Shown here piece by piece: positions 25,673 to 34,366 of a stretch of 64,000 bases of DNA. Each line of letters starts with the position of its first letter. Position 1 is the first letter of the stretch. The DNA is from Nocardioides sp. Soil797 (lineage in GTDB: Bacteria > Actinomycetota > Actinomycetes > Propionibacteriales > Nocardioidaceae): contig LMSR01000016.1 in assembly GCA_001429555.1 (NCBI GenBank), positions 297,010 to 361,009 of the forward strand, given 5' to 3'. A program made the position numbers and the translations under genes. The notes under the pieces were generated by a model, which was not told the DNA's origin, made no database searches, and was given only the letters and a program-made list of their open reading frames with translations.

Positions 25673-26776
25673 GTGAAGATCACGCAGGTGGAGGCGATCC
25701 CGTTCGCCATTCCCTATCGCAAGCCGCTGGTCTTCGCGAGCGGCGAGGTCCACACTGCTGCACACATCTTGGTGCGGGTGCACACCGACGACGGTCTCGT
25801 GGGAACCGCCGAGGCGCCGCCGCGCCCCTTCACCTACGGCGAGACGCAGGCCTCCATCAAGGAGGTGGTCGAGTCGATCTTCGCGCCGGCGATCACCGGG
25901 GAGTCGCCGTACGACCGCGAGCTGGTGCACGCGAGGATGGCGCGCACCATCGCCAACCCGACCGCCAAGAGCGCGGTCGACATGGCCCTGTGGGACATCA
26001 TCGGGCAGGCCACCGGCGTCTCGGTCACCCAGCTCCTCGGGGGCTTCACCGACCGGATGCAGGTCTCCCACATGCTCGGCTTCGACGAGCCGGAGAAGAT
26101 GGCCGACGAGGCCGAGCGGATGCTGGAGACCTTCGGGATCTCCACGTTCAAGGTGAAGGTCGGGCGGACGCCGATCGAGCTCGATGTCGCGGTCTGCCGG
26201 GCGATCAGGGAACGCCTCGGCGACCGGATCGAGCTCTACATCGACGGCAACCGCGGCTGGACCGCCTCCGAGTCGGCGCGAGCCCTGCGCAAGATGGACG
26301 ACCTCGACCTGTCGATGGCAGAGGAGCTGAACCCGGCCGACGACGTGCTCGGTCGGCGTTGGCTCGTGGAGCAGTCCACGATTCCCTTCGTGGCCGACGA
26401 ATCCGTCTCCACCCCCGCCGACGTGACCCGCGAGATCCTGGGTGGCTCCGCCACCATGGTGAGCATCAAGACCGCGCGCACCGGGTTCACCACGTCCCAG
26501 CGGGTGCACCACCTCGCCGAGTCACTCGGGATCGAGGTCGTGATGGGCAACCAGATCGACGGGCAGGTCGGCTCGCTGTGCAGCCTCGCCTTCGGTGCGG
26601 CCTACCAGTCGACGTCGCGCCGGGCGGGGGAGCTCTCCAACTTCCTCGACATGAGCGACGACCTCCTGGCCACGCCCCTCGAGATCAGCAACGGTGAGCT
26701 GCTGGTGCGTCAGGCGCCCGGGCTCGGCCTCGACATCGACGAGGACAAGCTCACCCGCTACCGCCAGGACCGCTGA
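25673..26776 (+). CDS. catB: Muconate cycloisomerase (enolase superfamily)
   Basis: Converts cis,cis-muconate to muconolactone in the catechol ortho pathway. 367 residues. Enolase-superfamily catalytic pieces are visible: F-K-V-K-V-G (K-x-K lysines), Y-I-D-G-N-R-G-W and L-S-M-A-E-E-L-N-P (metal ligands), F-V-A-D-E-S-V (third ligand), then S-I-K-T-A-R-T-G. GTG 25673 has GGAGG 6 nt upstream. catA and catC are in the window with no other cycloisomerase, so catB is the best assignment; another dipeptide or mandelate-type activity cannot be excluded by motif alone. Confidence 0.85.
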   Translation: MKITQVEAIPFAIPYRKPLVFASGEVHTAAHILVRVHTDDGLVGTAEAPPRPFTYGETQASIKEVVESIFAPAITGESPYDRELVHARMARTIANPTAKSAVDMALWDIIGQATGVSVTQLLGGFTDRMQVSHMLGFDEPEKMADEAERMLETFGISTFKVKVGRTPIELDVAVCRAIRERLGDRIELYIDGNRGWTASESARALRKMDDLDLSMAEELNPADDVLGRRWLVEQSTIPFVADESVSTPADVTREILGGSATMVSIKTARTGFTTSQRVHHLAESLGIEVVMGNQIDGQVGSLCSLAFGAAYQSTSRRAGELSNFLDMSDDLLATPLEISNGELLVRQAPGLGLDIDEDKLTRYRQDR

Positions 26777-26863
26777 CGCCGTACGCCGCAGCCCCCGCTG
26801 CGGGCTGCCCGGCTGCGGGCCTCCGGGGCTCCGGGGTGCGGGGCTCCGGGGCTGCGGGGCTCC
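26777..26863. other. GC-rich low-complexity spacer
   Basis: Iterated GGGCTCCGGGG/GCTGCGGG words between catB and the tandem repeats. No gene is supported; it may act as part of the terminator zone of the convergent catB and benE. Confidence 0.5.
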
Positions 26864-26983
26864 GGGGACGTCATACGTTCTGCGCCTCCTGGCAACCGCA
26901 CCGTATGACGCTGCGGGGACGTCATACGTTCTGCGCCTCCGGGCAACCGCACCGTATGACGCTGCGGGGACGTCATACGTTCT
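26864..26983. repeat. 51-bp tandem repeat, about 2.3 copies
   Basis: Copies begin at 26864, 26915 and 26966. The first two differ at one base and the third is truncated after ~18 bp inside benE, where it supplies the last codons and stop. Each copy carries CGTCATACG and its complement CGTATGACG, so each can fold into a hairpin. 51 bp is divisible by three. Located at the catB/benE convergent junction. Confidence 0.85.
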
Positions 26984-28196
26984 TGGCTGCGTGGAAGTCG
27001 TCTGGCTCGAGCACCTTCGAGACGAGCATGCCGAACACGATCCCCCAGAACGCCCCGCCCACATTGAGGATCGTGACGTCGGTGATCGTGACCAGGAACG
27101 TCACCAGGGCACCGAGGGTGAAGCGGTGGGCGAACGACGCGACGAAGGCGCCTTGCAGTGCCTTCAGCATGGCGAGTCCACCGAGAGTGGCGATGTAGGC
27201 CGGCGGCGCTGCCAGCATCAGGCGCACGAACAGTGGCGCGAACAGGCCGACCAGCAGGGCCAGCGCGCCACAGGTGACGGCTGCGGCGTAGTGCCGGCTG
27301 CGCCTTCCCGAGGCCACCAGCAATGAGTTGGTCGGGCCGGTCAGGCACGACGAGATGCCGCCGAGAGCAGCACTGAGCAGGGAGCCGATGCCGCAGCAGA
27401 TCGTGGCGAAGGTGACCGGTGGCCTGTGCCCGGCCGCGGTCAGCACCGCGACGCCCTGGCCGTTCTGCACGACGAGCACCGTGATGGCGAGCGGGACGAC
27501 GAGCTCGAGCAGCGCCGAGGTGCTGAAGGCAGGCGCCTGCAGCGACGGGGTCGAGAGGGCCGGGCCGGTGCCTGGAGCGAACCCGCCCACGACGGCCACG
27601 GCCACGGCGCCGATCAGCAGGGCACCCAGGACCGGCGGCAGCCAACGCCCGAGCGGGCCCGGCCGGCTGAGCACCAGGAACGCCACCACCATCGGTGCCG
27701 CGATCGCAACGTCGGACCGGACCGCGCCGACCAGCTCGGTGCCGAAGCTCAGGAACACCCCGGCCACCATCGCCATCACCAACGGCAGTGGGATCAACGA
27801 CATCACCCGGGCGACCCATCCGCTCATCCCCAGCACCAGGATCAGCAGTCCGGTCACCACGAACGCGCCCAGCACCTCGGGCCAGGACAAGTGGTCCAGG
27901 GACTTGCCGACCACCACGGTTCCCGGGATGGTCCAGAAGAAGGACAGCGGTTGGCGGAAGGCCCAGCTGGCCAGGATGGTGATGATGCCGTTGAGGAAGA
28001 ACACGGCGAAGATCCACGAGCTGATCTGCTCGCGGGACAGGCCGCCTGCCGTGCCGACCGCAAGGATCACCGCGACCGGCCCGGTGGCGGCGAAGATCAG
28101 CGCGATCAGCCCGTTTGCCAGCTCGGTGGTGCCGAGGTCACGACGCAGGTCCTGCAACTTCGGTCGCTGCGGCCGGGGCATGGTCAGTTGCGTCAC
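26973..28196 (-). CDS. benE: Benzoate/H+ symporter
   Basis: Membrane carrier of the BenE family that brings benzoate into the cell, 407 residues with about twelve hydrophobic segments. Features: FAATGPVAVILAVG, F-F-W-T-I-P-G-T-V-V-V-G, ISSCLTGPTNSLL and the late LGGLAMLKALQGAF. GTG 28196 overlaps the stop of the LuxR gene as GTGA; ATG 28181 is an alternative. Co-transcribed with the LAL regulator, downstream of the ben genes. Its 3' end lies in the 51-bp tandem repeat. Confidence 0.92.
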   Translation of the reverse strand: MTQLTMPRPQRPKLQDLRRDLGTTELANGLIALIFAATGPVAVILAVGTAGGLSREQISSWIFAVFFLNGIITILASWAFRQPLSFFWTIPGTVVVGKSLDHLSWPEVLGAFVVTGLLILVLGMSGWVARVMSLIPLPLVMAMVAGVFLSFGTELVGAVRSDVAIAAPMVVAFLVLSRPGPLGRWLPPVLGALLIGAVAVAVVGGFAPGTGPALSTPSLQAPAFSTSALLELVVPLAITVLVVQNGQGVAVLTAAGHRPPVTFATICCGIGSLLSAALGGISSCLTGPTNSLLVASGRRSRHYAAAVTCGALALLVGLFAPLFVRLMLAAPPAYIATLGGLAMLKALQGAFVASFAHRFTLGALVTFLVTITDVTILNVGGAFWGIVFGMLVSKVLEPDDFHAAKNV

Positions 28197-30862
28197 GGGG
28201 AGCCCTCCGAGGGAACATGTCGGGCGGCGAGCTCGGTGCGCGAACGGATGCCGAGCTTCGCGTAGATGCGGGTCAGGTGGTACTGCACGGTCTTCACGGA
28301 GATGTAGAGCTGCTCGCCGGCCTCGCGATTGCTCAGACCCGACGCGACCAGGTCGGCGACCGCGGTCTCCTGGGGAGTGAGGTCGGTCAGGCTGGTGCTG
28401 CGCCGGGGTCGCAGGCCGGCCGCGTTGAGCTCCCGGTCGCATCGTTCGACGTACGTCGTGGCACCCAGGGTCGCGTAGCCGTCGCGGGCCGAGCGCATCA
28501 CGCCGTCGGCCTCCCGGCGCCGACCGGCACGCCGCAACGACTGGCCGTAGCTGAAGTTCACCCGGGCGCGCTCGAAGGGCAGCGGCAGGTCGGAGATCAG
28601 CTCGAGGGCGGACTCGAAGGCCGCCACTCCGGCATCGAGGTCGCCGGACCCGCAGTGGATCCGGCCGAGGACCGCCTCCAGGGCTGCCTGTTCGGAACGC
28701 AGCCCGTGATCGGCGGCGACCGCGTGGTGCGCGTCGATGAGGGTGCGCGCCTCATCCACGCGATCGGTCATCACCAGGGCGTTGGCATGCAGCGCCGGCC
28801 ACGGCCAGAACCCCGGCTCGAGCTGGTCCCCGAGCCGAGCGGCCACCGGGGCCAGGGCCTGGACGACGCCCTCGTAGTTGGCCGCGGCCTCGGCGAAGTG
28901 GGCGCGGGCCAGGGCGGCCGGGATCTGCATCATCGGGTAGTCCTGCGCGGCGGAAGCGCCCTTGCGGAGGTGTTCACGGGCCGCGGCCTGGTCGCCGCGC
29001 AGCACGTTGACCTGGACGCCGGTCCAGTGCACCAACGGGCGCAGCAGATGATGCTCCGACTCCGCGACCTCGCGTGATGCCCGGGCGACCACGGCCAGGG
29101 CCTCGTCCCAGTCACCGAGTCGGAACAGGCTGCGCGCGAGCCAGGCCTGGGCCCACAACGAGACCCGTGTGGAACCCATTCGGAACCGGGTCGGGACGGC
29201 GCCCTCGAAGTCATGGCGGGCCGAGACCGGCTCGTCGCGGGCCAGGTCGATCCATCCGCGCCCCATGCGGATCCGCTGCGCCTGCGGGCCGGTCGGCACT
29301 CGGCGACCCAGGTCGTCGTACCCTGCCAGGGCCTCGTCCCATCGCCCACAGGCGGCCAGGCCGATGCCTCGCATGGCGGCTGATTCGAGTGCTTCGGTGG
29401 AGTCGGGGCTGGTCGCCTCGGCGACGCGCTGGTCCCACTCGACCATGGCATCGGGCTGCCACATGCCAAGGTGGTGCAGCACCCGGCGTACGCCGATCAG
29501 GCCGCGCACCTCAGGGCGCGCGGTGTCCCAGCTCTGCCACGCGCGGTCGAGCAGGAGCGCCGCCTCTGCTGGGCGCCCGCGGAGGATGGAGAGGTAGGCA
29601 AGGGTGGCGTCGATGCGCGCCGAGCGTGGGGCCACCTCGAGCTCCTCCACGAAGAGGTTGGCCTCGGGCAGCTCGCCTGCGCCGATCAGGGCGTCGACGC
29701 CCTCGACCAGCAGGGCCGTGGCCCGGGCATGGTCCGGCTCCATGCGGCTGGCCCTGACCAGGGCGTGCGCGGCGCGCCCCCACGCCCCCTCAGCTGCCTG
29801 GCGCTCGGCATACTCGCGCAACTCGGTGAGCAGCGCCTCGGCCGGCTCGCCCTCGGCCAGCACGCGGTGGTGGAGCAGCCGGAACTCGTCGTCGACGACG
29901 TCGACTGCGCGGGCATGCAGCTGGTGGGTGCGGCGCTGGCCGACGAGCTCCAGGACGGCCGACCGGGTCATCGGGTCCACCCAGTGCAGGACCTTGCTCC
30001 CCAGGCGCAGGTCGCGATGGAGGAGACCGGCCTCCTCGGCGCTGTCGAGTGCCGCGACGGCGTCGTCGACACCGGAGAGCCGCAGGGCTTCGCCCTCGGC
30101 CGCGTCGTCACCGAGAACGGCCGCGGCCTCGATCAGCTGACGGGAGGCGGGGGAGCAGGCCTCCAGGGCGAGTTGCACCTCGGCAACGCGACGCCGGGTG
30201 GCCGGCAGCGCACGTTGCCAGTCGGTCCACGGCGTTTCCGGTGCCTCGGCCAGCAGCTCGACGACGACGCCAGCATTGCCCACGGCGTGGTCACGCAGGG
30301 CCCGGGCCTCGCGGTCGGTGAGCGCCACGCCGCGCTGGTGCCCGAGCTGACGCACCTCGGAGGTCGACAGCTCGGAGATGCGCAACCGGCGCAGGTCCGG
30401 GAGGTCGGTCGCGATCGGGCGGCGCGCGGTGAGGAGCACCCGCAGTGTCGTCGGCGCCCGACGGGCCGCCGAGTGCAACGCCTTGAGGCTCGCGGCGTCG
30501 GCCAGGTCGGCGCCGTCGACGACGATGAAGAGCCGGCCGTCTCCCGCCGTACGACGACGCAGGTCGGGCAGGAGTGAACGGGCCACGACCACGGGGTCGT
30601 CGTCGGGATCGGCGATGACCCCGAGTTGCTCGAGGACGGCGTAGGGGTGAGCGGCTTCCCACTCCGACGCGCCGGCGCGCAACACCGCGACCGCGCTCTG
30701 CACCGCGAGGAACTCCTCGACCAGTGCGGTCTTGCCGCTGCCCGGCGGTCCCTCGACCACGACGATCGAGGGACGGCCGGCGGTGTTCGTGGCGAGCTGT
30801 CGCAGCGACTCGATCTCGGCGGACCTGCCGACGAAGACGTGGCCCGTGGGGTGGATGCTCAT
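28193..30862 (-). CDS. benR: LAL-type LuxR family regulator, probable BenR
   Basis: 889-residue ATP-dependent transcription activator. Walker A VVVEGPPGSGKTALVEEF near residue 33 and Walker B-like LFIVVDGADLADA head the STAND ATPase part. The middle is helical, TPR-like. The C-terminus has the LuxR helix-turn-helix LTPQETAVADLVASG...SNREAGEQLYISVKTVQYHL around residues 825-870. C. glutamicum has a LuxR-type BenR beside its ben genes, and here the gene sits between benD and benE, so control of benzoate uptake and oxidation is a sound inference. Starts at ATG 30862. Confidence 0.85.
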   Translation of the reverse strand: MSIHPTGHVFVGRSAEIESLRQLATNTAGRPSIVVVEGPPGSGKTALVEEFLAVQSAVAVLRAGASEWEAAHPYAVLEQLGVIADPDDDPVVVARSLLPDLRRRTAGDGRLFIVVDGADLADAASLKALHSAARRAPTTLRVLLTARRPIATDLPDLRRLRISELSTSEVRQLGHQRGVALTDREARALRDHAVGNAGVVVELLAEAPETPWTDWQRALPATRRRVAEVQLALEACSPASRQLIEAAAVLGDDAAEGEALRLSGVDDAVAALDSAEEAGLLHRDLRLGSKVLHWVDPMTRSAVLELVGQRRTHQLHARAVDVVDDEFRLLHHRVLAEGEPAEALLTELREYAERQAAEGAWGRAAHALVRASRMEPDHARATALLVEGVDALIGAGELPEANLFVEELEVAPRSARIDATLAYLSILRGRPAEAALLLDRAWQSWDTARPEVRGLIGVRRVLHHLGMWQPDAMVEWDQRVAEATSPDSTEALESAAMRGIGLAACGRWDEALAGYDDLGRRVPTGPQAQRIRMGRGWIDLARDEPVSARHDFEGAVPTRFRMGSTRVSLWAQAWLARSLFRLGDWDEALAVVARASREVAESEHHLLRPLVHWTGVQVNVLRGDQAAAREHLRKGASAAQDYPMMQIPAALARAHFAEAAANYEGVVQALAPVAARLGDQLEPGFWPWPALHANALVMTDRVDEARTLIDAHHAVAADHGLRSEQAALEAVLGRIHCGSGDLDAGVAAFESALELISDLPLPFERARVNFSYGQSLRRAGRRREADGVMRSARDGYATLGATTYVERCDRELNAAGLRPRRSTSLTDLTPQETAVADLVASGLSNREAGEQLYISVKTVQYHLTRIYAKLGIRSRTELAARHVPSEGSP

Positions 30863-30977
30863 CTGGTCACGCTAGCGGCCATCGCCGTTGGTTGGTCTGG
30901 CGTCCCGCACCCCTGGCGCGCACCCGGAGCAAGGGCCGCCCCCGAAGGACCAACGGCGACACCCACAGGGAGCCCGG

Positions 30978-33818
30978 TCAGCCGAGGTCACCGCCGGCGA
31001 CGGGGAGCGTCGTACCGGTGATGTAGGCCGCCTCGTCCGAGGCGAGGAAGGCGATCGCCGCGGCCTGCTCGTCGAGCGTGCCGTAGCGCTTGAGCAGGGA
31101 GGACCCGATGGTCTGGTCGATGTGTGCCTGGAACCAGGCCCGCTCCTCCTCGGTCTCGGCCGCGGGGGTGCCCCGCGAGATGCGGCGCGGTGGTGCCTCG
31201 GTGCCACCGGGGGCGGTGGCGACGACCCGGATCCCGGCGTCGGCGTACTCCAACGCGAGCGACGCCGTGATTGCGTTGATGCCGCCCTTGGCAGCGGAGT
31301 AGGGGATCCGGTGGATGCCCCGGGTGGCCGCCGAGGACACGTTCACGATCACGCCGCGGCCGCGCTCGACCATCGACGGCAGCGCCGCTCGACAGCTGAA
31401 CAGCGTGGTCAGCAGCGACCGGTCGAGCTCGGCGCGGATCTCGGCATCGCTGAACTCGGTGAACGGCTTGAAGTTGATCGCTCCGCCGACGTTGTTGATC
31501 AGCACGTCGATGCGGCCGAAACGGGCGATGGCGGAGTCGACCACCGACGAGGCACCTTCCCAGGTCTCCAGGTCGGCGACGACTGCATGCGTGGGACGGG
31601 CCGCACTGCCCAGCTCCTCGGCGAGCTCACCCACCAGCTCCGCCCGGTCGACCAGCACCACGGAGCCACCCTCAGCGCTGATCCGCCGAGCGGTCTGCTC
31701 GCCGATGCCCTGGGCGGCACCGGTGACCACGACGACCTTGTTGTCGAAACGGCCCGGGGTGATGAACTTCGGCAGTGCCCGTTGGCGCGCCTCCTCCATC
31801 GCCCGGCGGGTGGTCTGCTTGGAACGCTCGGCGTGCTCGGCGATCAGGGTGCGGGCGGCCAGGCGGTCGCCGGCCTCGATCGCGTCGACGATGTCGAGGT
31901 GGTCCTGGGTGCAGCTCGGGTGGCACCAGGTGGCCCGCCGAAGCACGTCTTCCATGTGTCCCTTCACGCCCAGCGCCTGGTAGGCCTGCAACAGGTGCTC
32001 GTTGCCGGTCAGGGTGAAGAGGTAGTCGTGGAAGGCGGCGTTCGTCTCGGTGTAGGCCGCAGCGTCGACGAAGCGATCGCCGTCGACGTAGGGCATGGCG
32101 GCCTCGGCGAGCAGTCGGTACCCGGTGACCTGGCGTGACGAGAGCCGGCCGATGACGAGTTCCAGGGCGCCGAGCTCGAGGGCGGCCCGCGCCTCGAAGA
32201 TGGCGTCGGACTCGTGCACGGACGGGTGCTCCTCGCCGATCTCGTAGTGGCCCGGCACCGGTGCGACGTCGTCGGTGCCGCTCGTCTCGGGTGGTGTGAC
32301 GTGCTCGTGCAGGGGCGCAATCTCGCGGACGCCGAACATCTCCTGGCCGGCGACGGCTCTCCCTCCTGCGACGAGCAGTTTCTCGTCGTCACCCGCAAGG
32401 AATGGGGTGATCGGGCCTTCGCCGCCGGTCCTGGCGACGGTCTGCCCGGCGATGCTGCGTGCGGTTGCCGCGTCCTCCTCCGGCGTACGACGGGTTGCTG
32501 CGGCGTGGAGTGGCTCGACCTCGCGACCGGGGAAGATCTCCTGCCCGGCCAAGCGGTTGGCCCCGGCCTTCACGGCGAACTCCTCGGAGAGGCCAACGCC
32601 CCCGGTGGTTGAGGAGGACGGCGCACCGGCGGCCCCGCTGGTTGAGGAGGACGGCGCACCGACGGTTGCACTGGTTGGGGCAGGCGCGCCAGCGCCTGCC
32701 TCGACACCTTGGGCGCTGGGGACTCGAGATGGTTGCTGCGCAACCTCCTCGACCGCCGGGGTCTCGTTCGACGACTTCCCGGACAGTGCGAACTTCTCGT
32801 AGTAGAAGCCCGTCGGCTCGACGCCCTCGTCGGCGAAGTGCTTGCGCACTGCCTCGACCATCGGAGGTGGGCCGCAGACGTAGACCGCCAGGTCGCCGCC
32901 GTACAGGTGCTCGTCGCGGATGAGGCTCATCACGAAGCCCTTGTTCTCGGCCGTGCTCTCCGGGTCGGAGACACAGTGGTCCCAAGTGAGGTTGGGCAAC
33001 GCGTCAGCCAGCTCGCCGAGGGTTTCGAGCTCGACCAGGTCGGTGTCGTTGCTGACGCCGTAGACCAGGTGCACGGCTCGCTCGCTCCCGTTGTCACGGA
33101 GCGTGCGCAGGATCGCCAGGATCGGCGCCAGCCCGGTGCCGCCGGCCAGCAGCAGCAGCGGCCGGTCGGACTCGCGCAGGAAGAAACTGCCATTGGGGCC
33201 GGTGAACGTCATCTCGTCGCCCACGGCCGCGTTGTTGACCAGGTGCTCCGACATCAGTCCACCCGGGGTGAGCTTCACCAGGAAGGAGAGCCCGCTCTCG
33301 TCCGGGGAGTTGCTGAACGAGTAGGACCGGGTCTCGTCCGTGCCGGGCACGGCCAGGTTGACGTACTGCCCCGGGAGGAACGCCAGCTTGTCGCGGTCCG
33401 GGATGTCGAGGGTGAAGGAGACCGTGCTGTCGGACAGACGCTCGAAGTGCGACATCGTCGCGGTGTAGGTCGCCGCGCTGGTCTTGGCGACCGCCGAGGT
33501 GCTGGCGATCTGGAGCACGAGGTCGGACTTCGCCTTCATGCTGCAGGGCAGCACGTATCCCTTCGCCGCCTCGTCCTCGGTGAGGGCGTCGTCGATGTAG
33601 GTGCCCCCGTCGTACTCACCCGATTCGCAGAACGCCTTGCAGGTCCCGCAGGCGCCGTCGCGGCAGTCGAGTGGGATGTTGATGCGATGGCGGTACGACG
33701 CGTCGGCGACGGTCTGCCCCTCCGCGACGGTGATGAATCGGGTGACGCCGTCCTCGAACGAGAGGGCCACCTGATGGGTGGTCCGATCGACGGTCTTGTC
33801 GGCAACCTGCTGGCTCAT
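30978..33818 (-). CDS. benCD: BenC-FCD-BenD fusion: reductase, ligand domain and diol dehydrogenase in one protein
   Basis: 946 residues, one frame. Residues 1-345 are BenC, the benzoate dioxygenase reductase: [2Fe-2S] cysteines C52, C57, C60, C92; FAD motif R-S-Y-S-F-S-N at 164-170; NADH motif G-G-T-G-L-A-P at 226-232; CGPPPM at 315-320. Residues ~346-535 are an Ala/Pro/Ser/Thr linker with a duplicated 16-residue motif (423-438 and 489-504). Residues ~536-675 form an FCD domain as in FadR-type GntR regulators (FEARAALELGALELVIGRL, FHDYLFTLTGNEHLL) without a winged helix; metal-site H597, H640 and H662 are present and the usual Asp is N593. Residues 690-946 are BenD, an SDR: TGAAQGIG at 699-706, NNVGG, Y840-x3-K844. 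It should reduce BenAB and rearomatise benzoate diol to catechol. Confidence 0.88.
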   Translation of the reverse strand: MSQQVADKTVDRTTHQVALSFEDGVTRFITVAEGQTVADASYRHRINIPLDCRDGACGTCKAFCESGEYDGGTYIDDALTEDEAAKGYVLPCSMKAKSDLVLQIASTSAVAKTSAATYTATMSHFERLSDSTVSFTLDIPDRDKLAFLPGQYVNLAVPGTDETRSYSFSNSPDESGLSFLVKLTPGGLMSEHLVNNAAVGDEMTFTGPNGSFFLRESDRPLLLLAGGTGLAPILAILRTLRDNGSERAVHLVYGVSNDTDLVELETLGELADALPNLTWDHCVSDPESTAENKGFVMSLIRDEHLYGGDLAVYVCGPPPMVEAVRKHFADEGVEPTGFYYEKFALSGKSSNETPAVEEVAQQPSRVPSAQGVEAGAGAPAPTSATVGAPSSSTSGAAGAPSSSTTGGVGLSEEFAVKAGANRLAGQEIFPGREVEPLHAAATRRTPEEDAATARSIAGQTVARTGGEGPITPFLAGDDEKLLVAGGRAVAGQEMFGVREIAPLHEHVTPPETSGTDDVAPVPGHYEIGEEHPSVHESDAIFEARAALELGALELVIGRLSSRQVTGYRLLAEAAMPYVDGDRFVDAAAYTETNAAFHDYLFTLTGNEHLLQAYQALGVKGHMEDVLRRATWCHPSCTQDHLDIVDAIEAGDRLAARTLIAEHAERSKQTTRRAMEEARQRALPKFITPGRFDNKVVVVTGAAQGIGEQTARRISAEGGSVVLVDRAELVGELAEELGSAARPTHAVVADLETWEGASSVVDSAIARFGRIDVLINNVGGAINFKPFTEFSDAEIRAELDRSLLTTLFSCRAALPSMVERGRGVIVNVSSAATRGIHRIPYSAAKGGINAITASLALEYADAGIRVVATAPGGTEAPPRRISRGTPAAETEEERAWFQAHIDQTIGSSLLKRYGTLDEQAAAIAFLASDEAAYITGTTLPVAGGDLG
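32607..32661. repeat. 33-bp period direct repeat in the fusion linker
   Basis: An identical 22-bp word occurs at 32607-32628 and 32640-32661, encoding G-A-P-S-S-S-T twice. A decayed further copy follows near 32670. The word resembles intergenic repeats, suggesting the linker grew from repeat DNA between benC and a downstream gene. Confidence 0.7.
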
Positions 33819-33837
33819 GGGAGTCCTCCGGTGCGGC

Positions 33838-34356
33838 TCAGAAGTGGTAGACGTCGACGACGTGGTGGATGTAGTCGTTCTTCAGCACCACGGTCTTGCG
33901 TCGGATCAGCGGCTGCTCGCCGGAGAAGTCGATCGTGTAGAAGGACGTCCCGTAGTAGGGGTCGATCGTCTTGTAACGGAAGTACATCGTGTGCCAGTTG
34001 AACCGGATGTCGACGATGTCACCGCGACGTTCGATCACCTCGACGTTGCTGATGTTGTGGCTCGTCCGCGGCTCCGGGATGGAGGTCGCGCTCGAGCGTT
34101 CCGTGCGGATCCGGAAGATCCGGTCCTCGAGGCCACCCTTGTTGGCGTAGTAGATCAGTGAGATGTCGGTCTGGGGGTCCTCGGTGAGGTTGTCGTTGTC
34201 GTCCCAGGCCGGCATCCAGTACTCGCAGTCGTCGGCGTAGCACTCGAGCCACTTCTCGAACTCCCGGTCGTCGAGGAAGCGGGCCTCGCGATAGAGGAAC
34301 TGCTCGATGGAGTTCTGGGTGATCAGGCTGGTGCCGGTGCTCTGCTCGATCGTCAT
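33838..34356 (-). CDS. benB: Benzoate 1,2-dioxygenase small subunit
   Basis: Structural beta subunit of the alpha3beta3 ring-hydroxylating oxygenase, 172 residues. FLYREARFLDDREFEKWLEC at the N-terminus and C-E-Y-W-M-P-A-W-D are typical; the C-terminus has Y-Y-G-T-S-F-Y-T-I-D. ATG 34356 is preceded by GAGGAG. Lies 10 bp after benA and 19 bp before the BenC fusion, in one operon. Confidence 0.94.
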   Translation of the reverse strand: MTIEQSTGTSLITQNSIEQFLYREARFLDDREFEKWLECYADDCEYWMPAWDDNDNLTEDPQTDISLIYYANKGGLEDRIFRIRTERSSATSIPEPRTSHNISNVEVIERRGDIVDIRFNWHTMYFRYKTIDPYYGTSFYTIDFSGEQPLIRRKTVVLKNDYIHHVVDVYHF

Positions 34357-34366
34357 GGTGGTCTCC

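Noticed and set aside
26864..26983. Possible CRISPR array
   Set aside because: Units are directly adjacent with no unique spacers, only ~2.3 copies, and no cas genes are near. It is a tandem repeat.
26522..27064. 180-codon minus-strand frame with 17-residue repeats
   Set aside because: The repeats simply translate the 51-bp tandem unit, and most of the frame is antisense to catB.
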